Source: Roseivivax sediminis (GTDB lineage Bacteria > Pseudomonadota > Alphaproteobacteria > Rhodobacterales > Rhodobacteraceae). Taken from it: 64,000 nt of DNA. The notes below the pieces were generated by a model, which made no database searches, was not told the origin of the DNA, and was given only the letters and a program-made list of their open reading frames with translations. This document shows positions 45,000-53,105 of the stretch, piece after piece (position 1 is the stretch's first letter; each line of letters begins with the position of its first letter). Location of the stretch: contig NZ_FOMS01000003.1 of the NCBI RefSeq assembly GCF_900112685.1, positions 62,001 through 126,000 on the forward strand. Reading direction: 5' to 3'. The position numbers were made by a program, and so were the translations under genes.

Positions 45000-45794
45000 T
45001 CAGAACTCCCCACGCGCGATGGCGTCCAGCAGGGGGCCGTAGCCCTCCGGCCCGAGCCAGAAGCGGACCATCTGCGTCACTGCGCGCCCCGTGCGGGTCG
45101 CGCCGGTGATGCCGTCGACCTCGTGCATCCCCGAGGCAGGGCCCTGCGCCACGCGAAAGCGCGTCTCTCCGCTGTCGTCGCGCAGCTCGGTTCCCGGAAA
45201 GGCCGCCTGCCAGGCACGCTCCTCGATCCGGCCGCCGAGGCCGGGGGTTTCGGAATGGCCGGTGATGGCGACGCCGGCGATCGTGTTCATGTCCTCGCGC
45301 AAGGCGAGGATCGCGTCGATCCGGCCGCCATAGCCCTGGCCGCTGAGCGGCAGCAGCACGAGCGACACGCTGTCCCCGTCCCGCAGCAGGTAGATCTGGG
45401 CATAATCGGGACGCCGGCCGAGGCCCGCGATGTCCTGCCCGGCGCCGAGCGTCGTCCAGTTGCCGGGATCGGCGAGCGTGGCCTCGAGGTTCGCGGGCGT
45501 CACGTCCTGCGCCGCGCGGCCGTTCTCGAGGTTCACGACCACGGTCGAGAGTGTGCCGCCGGACTCCTGCAGGAGGTCGGCCATGCCGGGAATGTCGTCC
45601 ACCAGAGCGGCGATCCGGGCCTGCTCCTCGGCGGCGCGGTTCGCGGTCTGGATCGGCCGCAGCACCACGGTCGCGCCGCTGACCAGCGCCGCGCACAGCG
45701 CCGAGACCAGGAAGGCCACCATGACCGTCTTGGTGCGGCTTTCGTTGGGCAGGGCCAGAACGCGGCGCAGGGGGTTCCAGTCACGTGCGGCCAT
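45000..45794 (-). CDS. nqrC: Na+-translocating NADH:quinone reductase subunit C
   Basis: Periplasmic flavoprotein of 264 residues with one N-terminal transmembrane helix (about 24-46). The flavinylation motif DGITGAT at 227-233 places covalent FMN on Thr233. Conserved stretches GYGGRIDAILAL and GHSETPGLGGRIEE are present. It overlaps the nqrB end by 14 bases. This is the only Nqr protein in the operon with a visible covalent FMN site. Confidence 0.95.
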   Translation of the reverse strand: MAARDWNPLRRVLALPNESRTKTVMVAFLVSALCAALVSGATVVLRPIQTANRAAEEQARIAALVDDIPGMADLLQESGGTLSTVVVNLENGRAAQDVTPANLEATLADPGNWTTLGAGQDIAGLGRRPDYAQIYLLRDGDSVSLVLLPLSGQGYGGRIDAILALREDMNTIAGVAITGHSETPGLGGRIEERAWQAAFPGTELRDDSGETRFRVAQGPASGMHEVDGITGATRTGRAVTQMVRFWLGPEGYGPLLDAIARGEF

Positions 45795-46563
45795 GGCGTC
45801 CCTTTCTGCGTGCGGTCCAGAGCGCGAGCGCCGCTTCGTCCAGAAGCGGCGCGACGAGCGAGGTCAGCAGCGCGGCGCTGACGGCGATCTGCGCGGGGGC
45901 GGCACCGGCCCAGCCCCGCGCGAAGAGAATGACGAGCGCGGCATAGAGCGCGCCATTGACCCAGCGGCCCGGGGTCGTCGCCGCGCTGGCGACCGGGTCG
46001 GCGACCAGAAGGACGAGGACGATGCACGCGGCGAACAGCACCGCCTGCGGCACCGCGCCGAGAAGAAGGGCGGCGGCGCCCAGGCCGGCGGCCCCGGCGA
46101 GGACCGCGGCCGGCATGGTCCCCGTTGCGATGCCGATCAGGGCCGCGGGGATCGCCGCCCAGGCGACGGGGGCGTCGAAGCCGGGCCAGGCGAAGGCTGG
46201 GAACCCGAAGCCGAGAAACGACAATGTCACGGTCGCGGGATGCACGACGTTGCGGCCCCAGCCGCCGAACACCAGTTCTCCCAACACGACGCCGAAGCTG
46301 AGGCCGAGGGCGAGGCGGATCACGCCGAGATCCTCCGGCGCCAGCATCGCGACGGCCAGCGCCACGATCATGCCCGACAGCGACGGCGCCTGCGCGCGCG
46401 CCAGCAGGAACACGACATGCCACACCGCGACGATCACCGCGGCGAGGGCAAATCTGCCGAGCGCCTCCGCCCCGCCATGCCAGGCCCAGAACAGCGCCAG
46501 CGGCAGGTAGGCCGCAAGCAGCATCAGCGCGACGGTCTCGCGCGTCCACATCCCCCGCGTCAT
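45781..46563 (-). CDS. nqrB: NqrB/RnfD-family subunit, short form without the FMN attachment motif
   Basis: Membrane protein of 260 residues; Vibrio-type NqrB has about 415. Two hallmark segments remain: ELVFGGWGRNVVHPATV at about 96-112 (EVFGGTGRN..NPA in NqrB) and VADPVASAATTPGRWVNGAL at 187-206 (the DPVSAxxTxxGKW motif). The N-terminal cytoplasmic arm (about 55 residues) and the central segment with the D-x-S-G-A-T flavinylation site are missing: the expected place reads APVAWAAIPAALIG. Covalent FMN cannot be attached in the known way. The frame is intact and overlapped by nqrA and nqrC, so this is a stable variant and not a broken gene. Confidence 0.88.
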   Translation of the reverse strand: MTRGMWTRETVALMLLAAYLPLALFWAWHGGAEALGRFALAAVIVAVWHVVFLLARAQAPSLSGMIVALAVAMLAPEDLGVIRLALGLSFGVVLGELVFGGWGRNVVHPATVTLSFLGFGFPAFAWPGFDAPVAWAAIPAALIGIATGTMPAAVLAGAAGLGAAALLLGAVPQAVLFAACIVLVLLVADPVASAATTPGRWVNGALYAALVILFARGWAGAAPAQIAVSAALLTSLVAPLLDEAALALWTARRKGRHGRT

Positions 46564-47828
46564 GCCGCGAACTCCGTCCTGATGCGATCCAGCATGGCGC
46601 CGAGCTGCGCGGACAGGCGACCGCCTTCGCCCAGCACGTAATCGGCGAGGGCCACGTCCTCCTCCAGCAGCGACAGGAGACCGAGGCGCATCGCGCTCTC
46701 GTCGTCGCCGGCGCCGAGAGCGCGCACGAACGGCGCGGCCGGCAGCGCGGCGCCGAAAGCCTGGTTCAGCGCGGCCGTCGGGATCGCCGGCGTCCCCAAC
46801 CCGGGACGGCGCAGCGCGGCGGTCAGCCAGTGCGTCGGCCGGACGTCGCGGGATGTCGGCAGAACGGTGATCTGTCGGTGCCGCGGCGCGAGCCACCGTG
46901 CCGGCCGCCCGTCGAGTGCGGAGCCCGAGATCAGCTCGTGCGGGCCGGGCACGACGAGGCGCTGGGTCAGCTCGCGCAGGTCGGCGCCGGGATGGGTGCG
47001 CACCGTGCGCGCCGTGCGGAGCGCCGCGCCGCCGATCCGGACGAGCCGGGTCATCGGCAAGACGCCGGTGGCCAGCAGCGCGCCGAGTGCGGCGACATCC
47101 TCGGCATGCAGGTCCCAGACCGGCGCGTCGAGGCCCGCCGGGCAAAGCCGATGCACGCAAATCCCGGCGGCGCCCTGCGGATGACGCGGCCCGCGTGGGA
47201 CGACGCGCGCCCGCTGGTCCGACAACAGGTGCCAGCCTTCGGCGGCGTCTGAGGGCGCGCAAACGATCACCGGCCCCTGACTGAGATGTGCCAGGGCCTC
47301 CAGCCCGTGCGCGAAGGCGTCTTCCTGTCCCTCGATCGCAGCGCGCGGGTCGGGTGCGCCGGGCCGGGTGTCGGTGGCCATCACCACGACGGCGAATGGC
47401 ACCTCCTCTGGCGCGGGCATGCCGCCGAAGGGCCGGCGACGCAGGCGCGGCCAGAAGCCCGCCGCCTGCATGAGGCGGCGCAAGCCGGCATCATTGTTCG
47501 TCGCGGACGTATCGTGGCGCTCCGCCGCGTCGCCGGGGTCGCTGTAGAGGACGATCTCGGACAACTTGCGGCCCGGCAGCAGCGAGATGCGCGCCACACG
47601 ACCGGCCACCGGCGCGGCGAAACGGACCTCGGGGTGGTGGCGCAGACACGCCACGGCGGCGCCGCGCGCGACGCTGTCGCCTTCCTGCAAGAGCGGCGTG
47701 ACATGAAGCGATTGGCCCACGGGCGGGCAGATGGCTGCCTCGTCGGTCCGGACTTCGCTCACGCCCGCCTCTTCCGGTGGCGATGCGAAAACCGGATTCA
47801 GGCCCGCACCGCTCCAGGGAAATCTCAT
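46560..47828 (-). CDS. nqrA: Na+-translocating NADH:quinone reductase subunit A
   Basis: Cytoplasmic, cofactor-free subunit of 422 residues (usual length about 446). The N-terminal lipoyl-like region (VARGAAVACLRHHPEVRFAAPVAGRV) and the central part (GGMPAPEEVPFAVVVMATDTRPGAPDP) align with Vibrio NqrA. The C-terminus LLEEDVALADYVLGEG matches the NqrA end but has lost both Cys residues found there in Vibrio (LCTFVCPG). First gene of the operon, with GGGGG about 8 bases upstream. The divergent pentaheme cytochrome gene starts 166 bases away. Confidence 0.93.
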   Translation of the reverse strand: MRFPWSGAGLNPVFASPPEEAGVSEVRTDEAAICPPVGQSLHVTPLLQEGDSVARGAAVACLRHHPEVRFAAPVAGRVARISLLPGRKLSEIVLYSDPGDAAERHDTSATNNDAGLRRLMQAAGFWPRLRRRPFGGMPAPEEVPFAVVVMATDTRPGAPDPRAAIEGQEDAFAHGLEALAHLSQGPVIVCAPSDAAEGWHLLSDQRARVVPRGPRHPQGAAGICVHRLCPAGLDAPVWDLHAEDVAALGALLATGVLPMTRLVRIGGAALRTARTVRTHPGADLRELTQRLVVPGPHELISGSALDGRPARWLAPRHRQITVLPTSRDVRPTHWLTAALRRPGLGTPAIPTAALNQAFGAALPAAPFVRALGAGDDESAMRLGLLSLLEEDVALADYVLGEGGRLSAQLGAMLDRIRTEFAA

Positions 47829-47908
47829 CCTGCCCCCGATCTTTCCGGCGGCCCGCTGTCTCCGGACCCTGCCGGGCGGAAGGGTATCATCGGCTTTGCA
47901 CCCGCAGA

Positions 47909-47922
47909 ATGATCTGGATCAA
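47909..47922. promoter_or_regulatory. FNR/FnrL-type box between nqrA and the pentaheme cytochrome gene
   Basis: ATGAT-CTGG-ATCAA matches the FNR consensus TTGAT-N4-ATCAA at 9 of 10 positions (read from either strand). Its centre is about 87 bases before the nqrA start codon and 78 bases before the cytochrome start codon, so with leaders of about 40 bases it could stand near -41.5 for either promoter. This points to control by oxygen through an FNR-type regulator. Confidence 0.7.
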
Positions 47923-47993
47923 TTCCGGGGCGGGCCTTCGCCGTTAGGATGCCCCCAAAATCGCCGCAGCTCTGCAGAGGGAGACGACAGATC

Positions 47994-49178
47994 ATGCCGT
48001 TGCCGCACAATGCCTTGCCAAGACCGCTCCTTGTCGGCGCGGGTGTCCTGGCGCTTCTGCTGGGGAGCGGGGCGTTCGGCCAGAGCGTACCCGAGACCGC
48101 CGAGACCGAGGACGACGCTTCGGTCGTGCCGTTCGCGCTGCCCCAGTCCGGGCCGTTCGAACCGGCCGACATCGAGATCGAGAACGACCAGGCGATCGCC
48201 GACTGGTTCCGTTCGGCCCATGCCAACGCGGCCGCGGAGGCGTTCCGGCACTGGGACGAGGAGGGAGAGATCGAATCCAGCTGCGCGACCTGCCATTCGG
48301 GCGAGGGCTTCCGCGATTTCCACGGGCTCGACGGCAGCGAGGCGGGCGTCGTCGACGGCCCGATCGACGTCGGCGGCGTCGTCGATTGCGGTACCTGCCA
48401 CAATGCCGGGCTGGCGCAGATCTCCGAGGTGACGCTGCCCAGCGGCGTCGCCCATCCGGTGCAGGGCGTGGAAGCCTCGTGCCTGACCTGCCACCAGGGC
48501 CGCGCGGCCGGCGGCGACGTCGAGGAGGCCGTCGCGGACCTTGCGCTGGACGAGCCGGACCCGTCGCTGCGCTTCATCAATCCGCACTACGCGACGGCCG
48601 CGGCCACCTGGCTCGGCGGTTACGGTGCCTCGGGCTACCACTACGAGGGCCGCGACTATTCGGGGCGGTTCTTCCATGCCCGCCCGGTGGAGAGTTGCAA
48701 TTCGTGCCACGAGCCGCACACGCTCGAGGTGGAGTTCGAGCCCTGCCTCACCTGCCACCAGGCCGACAGCCCGCAGGACATCCGCATCTCCCGCCAGAGC
48801 TACGACGGCAGCGGCGACACTTCCGTCGGCATCCGCTCCGACATCGAGGCCAATGCCAACCGGCTGCTCGACATGATCCGCGCCTATGCCGACGAGGTCG
48901 CGGGCGTGCCGATGATCCACGACGGCACCCGCTATCCGTATTTCTTCACCGATGCCAACGGCGACGGCGCGGTGGACATGGCGGACGGCGCTCCGGTCGC
49001 CTATGGCGCCTGGACGCCGCGCAGCCTGCGCACGGTCTTCAACTGGAAGCTGGTGACCTCCGATCCCGGCGCCTACGCGCACAATCCGGCCTACGCGCTG
49101 GAGCTGCTGCACGATTCCATCGCCGATCTCGCCGGACCGCTCGGCATCGACATGGACGCGCTGGACCTGCTCCGCTAG
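47994..49178 (+). CDS. Periplasmic pentaheme cytochrome c with an EF-hand-like loop
   Basis: Protein of 394 residues with a signal peptide (about 1-29, PLLVGAGVLALLLGSGAFG). Five CXXCH heme sites start at residues 97 (CATCH), 132 (CGTCH), 163 (CLTCH), 235 (CNSCH) and 251 (CLTCH); additional His (SAHANAA, FHGLDG, INPHYA, YHYEG) could be distal ligands. The Cys/heme part ends near 255. The rest has a calcium-loop-like DANGDGAVDMAD near 322-333 and no further hemes. I do not recognise a named enzyme family; general likeness is to multiheme CxxCH proteins that shuttle electrons. It is divergent from the nqr operon and shares the FNR-type box. The antiporter gene follows after 35 bases. Confidence 0.9.
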   Translation: MPLPHNALPRPLLVGAGVLALLLGSGAFGQSVPETAETEDDASVVPFALPQSGPFEPADIEIENDQAIADWFRSAHANAAAEAFRHWDEEGEIESSCATCHSGEGFRDFHGLDGSEAGVVDGPIDVGGVVDCGTCHNAGLAQISEVTLPSGVAHPVQGVEASCLTCHQGRAAGGDVEEAVADLALDEPDPSLRFINPHYATAAATWLGGYGASGYHYEGRDYSGRFFHARPVESCNSCHEPHTLEVEFEPCLTCHQADSPQDIRISRQSYDGSGDTSVGIRSDIEANANRLLDMIRAYADEVAGVPMIHDGTRYPYFFTDANGDGAVDMADGAPVAYGAWTPRSLRTVFNWKLVTSDPGAYAHNPAYALELLHDSIADLAGPLGIDMDALDLLR

Positions 49179-49213
49179 GCGGCAGGCGAGCCGGTTAGAG
49201 GACGCGACCGGGA

Positions 49214-50380
49214 ATGGATCAGGCCGATCTGCTGGTGACGCTCGGCGTGCTGTTCGCCGGTGGCCTGGCCGCGCACCAGATCGGGGTGGTCACGCGGCTG
49301 CCGCGAGTGACGCTGCTTCTGCTCTTCGGGCTGGCTGTCGGGCAATCCGGGTTCGGCCTGCTGCCGGCAGAGGCGAACGGATGGTTCGAACTGATCTCCG
49401 TCGTGGCGTTGACCATGGTCGCATTTCTGCTTGGCGCGGACCTCACGCGCGACAACATGGCCCGGCACGGCCGTGCGATCCTCGCGATCTCGCTCGCCGT
49501 CGTGGCCGGAACCACGCTGATCGTCTGGGCCGGACTGTCGGCGCTCGGGGTCGATCCCCGGCTGGCGCTGCTTCTCGGGGCGACCGCGACCGCGACCGAC
49601 CCCGCGGCGATCGCCGACGTGATCCGTCAATCGGGGCGCCGCACCGGCTTTACCGAGACGATCGGCGGAATCGTGGCGATCGACGACGTCTGGGGACTGA
49701 TCGTCTTCAGCGTCTGCCTCGCGCTTGCGCATCCCTCGGGCGACTGGGCGACGCCTTTCATGGTCGCCGGCCGCGACATCCTCGGCGCGGTGGCGCTCGG
49801 CCTCGTGATCGGCGCGCCGTCGGCCCATCTCAGCGGGCGGCTCAAGCCGGGTGAGCCACTGCAACTGGAGGCGTTCGGCATCGTGTTCCTGACCGCGGGG
49901 CTCGCGCTCTGGCTCGAGGTGTCTTACCTTGTGGCGGGCATGACGGCGGGTGCGATCATCGCCAACTTCGCCCGCCATCACGACGTCGCCTTCAACGAGA
50001 TCGAGCGGATCGAGCTGCCGTTCATGCTGCTGTTCTTCTTGCTCGCCGGCGCGTCGCTGGAGGTCGATGCGCTCTGGGCGCTGGGCTGGATCACGGCGGC
50101 CTATATCGGCCTGCGCATTGCCGCGCGTGTGCTGAGCGGGGAAATCGGCGCCCGGCTCGGCGGCCTGCATGGGGCCGAGCGGCATTGTTACGGGCCGGCG
50201 CTGTTGCCGCAGGCAGGGGTGGCCGTCGGCATGGCGCTTGTCGCGGCCGAGACGTTTCCGGAGTGGGCCGTGCCGATCATGACCCTGACGATCGCATCGA
50301 CCGTGGTGTTCGAGATCCTCGGTCCGCCGGCCACGCTGGCGGTGATCCGGCGCCTGAGCCGGCGTGGGGACGGCGGCTGA
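49214..50380 (+). CDS. Cation:proton antiporter, CPA family
   Basis: Membrane protein of 388 residues with about twelve helices, Na+/H+ exchanger fold. ATATDPAAIADVI (about residues 115-127) and AIDDVWGLI (about 154-162) carry the paired Asp residues of the cation-binding centre. The GLAVGQSGFGLLP segment near the N-terminus is typical of CPA members. No TrkA-N domain follows, unlike KefB/C. It lies 35 bases after the pentaheme cytochrome gene and could be co-transcribed. An antiporter beside a sodium-pumping Nqr operon would connect sodium and proton gradients, an inference from position. Confidence 0.9.
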   Translation: MDQADLLVTLGVLFAGGLAAHQIGVVTRLPRVTLLLLFGLAVGQSGFGLLPAEANGWFELISVVALTMVAFLLGADLTRDNMARHGRAILAISLAVVAGTTLIVWAGLSALGVDPRLALLLGATATATDPAAIADVIRQSGRRTGFTETIGGIVAIDDVWGLIVFSVCLALAHPSGDWATPFMVAGRDILGAVALGLVIGAPSAHLSGRLKPGEPLQLEAFGIVFLTAGLALWLEVSYLVAGMTAGAIIANFARHHDVAFNEIERIELPFMLLFFLLAGASLEVDALWALGWITAAYIGLRIAARVLSGEIGARLGGLHGAERHCYGPALLPQAGVAVGMALVAAETFPEWAVPIMTLTIASTVVFEILGPPATLAVIRRLSRRGDGG

Positions 50381-50642
50381 ACCCCGCGCGATGGCCGAAC
50401 CCCGCCGATGTGGGGAGCGGGCCGGATCGGGACGATTCTTGCCGCCCGCGCTGGCCCGTATCCGGCCTGCGCATCTGCATTGACATGCATGATGTTCCGG
50501 CCCGAGCCGAACTCGTCTCATCGGGCGCGGCCCGCAAGCGTTGCGGAGGATGGCAAGACCAGCACGATCGAAGCGTTGCGGCCGGGGGCGGCTCGGCGCT
50601 ATCGTGCGGCCCGAGCCGATAGCCACAGGAGCCGACCGCCCG

Positions 50643-51173
50643 ATGCCCCGATCCACGACCCGGATGCGCTGCGCCGCCCTGATCGCCTGTCTCTCCCTGC
50701 TTGCGGCCTGTGGCGGCGGGGGGCAGAGCGAGCGGATGCGTCTGCCGCTGCGCGCGAGCGAGGTCGATTGCATGGCACGGGCGATGTACTTCGAGTCGGT
50801 CAGGTCCAGCCACGACGGCATGACGGCCGTCGGCACGGTGGTGATGAACCGCGTCCAGTCGCCCGAGTTCCCCGACACCGTCTGCGCCGTGGTGGGCCAG
50901 CGCGGGCAGTTCGCGCCCGGTGTCATGTCGCGGCGGATGCGCGGCGAGTCCGAGCTGCTCGCCCGGGCGGTCGCCTCGGAGATCCTGCGCGGCGAGCGTC
51001 ACCCGATGGTGGAGAACGCGCGCTTCTTCCACGCCGCGACATACAACGCGGGCTATAACAACATGCACTACGTGCTGACCGCCGGCGGCAACGCGTTCTA
51101 CGAAAAGCGCAGTCCGCAACGCGTCACGCAGCCGGTGCCGCTCGCCCCGCTCGAGGGGATTACCGGCCGTTGA
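50643..51173 (+). CDS. Cell wall hydrolase, SleB/CwlJ family lipoprotein
   Basis: Protein of 176 residues. The N-terminal signal ALIACLSLLAAC is a lipobox with lipidated Cys near residue 23, so it should be anchored in a membrane facing the periplasm. Residues about 38-160 form the hydrolase_2 (SleB) domain: EVDCMARAMYFESVRSSHDGM with the catalytic Glu, AVGTVVMNRVQSPEFPDTVCAVVGQRGQF and the FFHAATYN motif. In alphaproteobacteria such proteins act on peptidoglycan. ATG at 50643 begins the signal peptide. A 262-base gap before it holds nothing recognisable. Confidence 0.88.
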   Translation: MPRSTTRMRCAALIACLSLLAACGGGGQSERMRLPLRASEVDCMARAMYFESVRSSHDGMTAVGTVVMNRVQSPEFPDTVCAVVGQRGQFAPGVMSRRMRGESELLARAVASEILRGERHPMVENARFFHAATYNAGYNNMHYVLTAGGNAFYEKRSPQRVTQPVPLAPLEGITGR

Positions 51174-51183
51174 GGGGCACCGG

Positions 51184-52056
51184 TCAGCCGCGCCCGCGCC
51201 GCTCGAACCTCGGCAGCATGGCCGAGAAGTCGCGCCCCGCGCCGTCCTCCTCCTCCACGAAGCGGGCATAGAGCGCCGCCGCCGCGGTGCCGAGGGGCGT
51301 GTCGGCATCCGCCTCTTCGGCGGCCTGCATGGCAAGGCGCAGGTCCTTGAGCATCAGGTCCGCAGAAAACCCGGGTCGGTAGTCATTGTCCGCAGGTGAG
51401 GTCGGGCCGATGCCCGGCGCCGGGCAATAGCTGTTCATCGACCACGAAGACCCCGAGGAGGTCGAGACCACGTCGAACATCGCCTGCCGGTCGAGCCCCA
51501 GCTTGTCGGCGAGCGCGAAGGCCTCGCAGGTGACGATCATCGTCGCGCCGAGGATCATGTTGTTGCAGATCTTGGCCGCCTGACCGTTCCCGGACGGGCC
51601 GCAATGAACGGCCTTTTTCCCCATGATCTCGAAGAGCTCCAGCGCGGTCTTGAACCCGGCTTCGTCGCCGCCGACCATGAAGGTGAGCGTGCCGGCCTCG
51701 GCGCCGCCGACGCCGCCCGACACCGGCGCGTCGAGCGCAGAGAGCCCGGCGGCCTGCGCCGTTTCGGCCACCGCGCGGGCGCTGGCCACGTCGACCGTGG
51801 AGCAGTCGAGATGGACCGCGCCGCGGCGCATGGCGGGCACGATTTCGTCCGCGACGGCGCGCAGGATTGCGCCGCTCGGCAGCATGGTGATCGCGACATC
51901 GGCCGCGCGGACGGCGTCGGCGGCGCTGCCGGCCATGGTCACGCCCTCGACGGCAACGGCTGCCGTGTCGAAGCCGGTCACCGCATGTCCCGCGGCGGCG
52001 AGATTGCGCGCCATCGGCGCGCCCATGTTGCCCAGCCCGATGAACGCGATCTTCAT
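51184..52056 (-). CDS. mmsB: 3-hydroxyisobutyrate dehydrogenase
   Basis: NAD-dependent enzyme of 290 residues that oxidises 3-hydroxyisobutyrate to methylmalonate semialdehyde in valine breakdown. The NAD-binding motif is FIGLGNMGAPMARNL at the N-terminus; the substrate motif DAPVSGGVGGAEAGTLTFMVGG and the catalytic Lys in GNGQAAKICNNMILG are present. The start overlaps the stop of the hydrolase gene (ATGA). It is the last of three co-translated valine-degradation genes. Confidence 0.94.
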   Translation of the reverse strand: MKIAFIGLGNMGAPMARNLAAAGHAVTGFDTAAVAVEGVTMAGSAADAVRAADVAITMLPSGAILRAVADEIVPAMRRGAVHLDCSTVDVASARAVAETAQAAGLSALDAPVSGGVGGAEAGTLTFMVGGDEAGFKTALELFEIMGKKAVHCGPSGNGQAAKICNNMILGATMIVTCEAFALADKLGLDRQAMFDVVSTSSGSSWSMNSYCPAPGIGPTSPADNDYRPGFSADLMLKDLRLAMQAAEEADADTPLGTAAAALYARFVEEEDGAGRDFSAMLPRFERRGRG

Positions 52057-53105
52057 GGTGCCGCCTTCCAGTCGTGAAAGTCGAGCGCGACCTCGGGCAC
52101 CGGCTGCAGCATGGCGGTCACATCGGTCTGCGACAGAGTGCCGATCTCGTGCCGCCAGCGCGGTGCGCGGTCCTTCTCGACGATCATCGCCCGGACCCCT
52201 TCGAGGAAGTCGCCATGTTCCAGCGCCCGGTGCGTGAAGCGGTATTCGAGCTCCAGCGCCTTGCGGATGTCGGCGGAGCCGAGCTTCATCCGGTGCAGGA
52301 TGTCGAGCGCCGCGCCCATCGACAGGGGCGCACTGCGCTCCATCGCCCTGAGTGCCTCGGCGGCAAGATCGCTGTCGTCGCCGCGCAGCCGGTTGACGAT
52401 GCCGTGCAGCGTCTCGCCGCCGAAGAGCGCGTCGATATCGCCGCGCTTGCCGGGCAGGGTGGCTTCGGGCGGAGTCGTCGCGACCTCCGTCACCGCGTCG
52501 GGCTGGCCGGTCTCTTCCAGTCGCGCGATGAGGTCGGGCCAGCGCGCCTCGGGCACGTAGAGATCGGCAAAGCCCGCGTTGATCGCGTCGCCCGGTCCCA
52601 TCCGGGCGCCGGTCAGCGCGAGGTACTCGCCGATATGCCCTTCCGTCCGCGCAAGAAGGTACGACCCGCCCACATCGGGCACGAGCCCGATCGCGCATTC
52701 CGGCATGGCGACCTGCGCGGTCTCGCCCACCACGCGGTGCGAGCCGTGGCACCCCAGCCCGACGCCGCCACCCATGGTGAACCCCTGCAGGAAGGAGAAC
52801 ACCGCCTTGGGATATTCCGCGATCATCGCGTTCATGCGGTATTCGTCGCGCCAGAAGAGCCGCACCGCGTCGCCGTTGCCCGCCTTCGCCTCCTGATAGA
52901 CCCGGCTGACGTCGCCGCCGGCGCAGAACGCCTTGTCCCCTTCGGCATCGAGGATCACGAGGTCGATCTCGGCGTCCGCGTTCCAGTCGATCAGCGCCTG
53001 CATGACCTGCCGGCACATGTCGTGGCTCAGTGCGTTCAGCGCCTTCGGCCGAGTGAGGGTGATCCGTCCGGCGCGGCCCTCCTTGCGAACGGTCAGGTGG
53101 CTCAT
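52053..53105 (-). CDS. 3-hydroxyisobutyryl-CoA hydrolase (enoyl-CoA hydratase/isomerase family)
   Basis: Enzyme of 350 residues with a crotonase-type fold. The N-terminal TLTRPKALNALSHDM and the oxyanion region AFCAGGDVSRVYQEAK (acyl-CoA-stabilising Gly) are typical, as is FLQGFTMGGGVGLGCHGSHRV. The extra C-terminal region (ECH_2 form, about 100 residues longer than enoyl-CoA hydratases) matches 3-hydroxyisobutyryl-CoA hydrolases. It removes CoA in valine degradation between the acyl-CoA dehydrogenase step and mmsB. ATGA overlaps on both sides. Confidence 0.9.
   Translation of the reverse strand: MSHLTVRKEGRAGRITLTRPKALNALSHDMCRQVMQALIDWNADAEIDLVILDAEGDKAFCAGGDVSRVYQEAKAGNGDAVRLFWRDEYRMNAMIAEYPKAVFSFLQGFTMGGGVGLGCHGSHRVVGETAQVAMPECAIGLVPDVGGSYLLARTEGHIGEYLALTGARMGPGDAINAGFADLYVPEARWPDLIARLEETGQPDAVTEVATTPPEATLPGKRGDIDALFGGETLHGIVNRLRGDDSDLAAEALRAMERSAPLSMGAALDILHRMKLGSADIRKALELEYRFTHRALEHGDFLEGVRAMIVEKDRAPRWRHEIGTLSQTDVTAMLQPVPEVALDFHDWKAAP

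Noticed and set aside
40927-47828. Rnf complex instead of Nqr
   Set aside because: Presence of NqrA, an NADH/FAD-type NqrF with a 2Fe-2S domain and NqrM, and absence of RnfB/RnfC ferredoxin-type subunits, identify Nqr.
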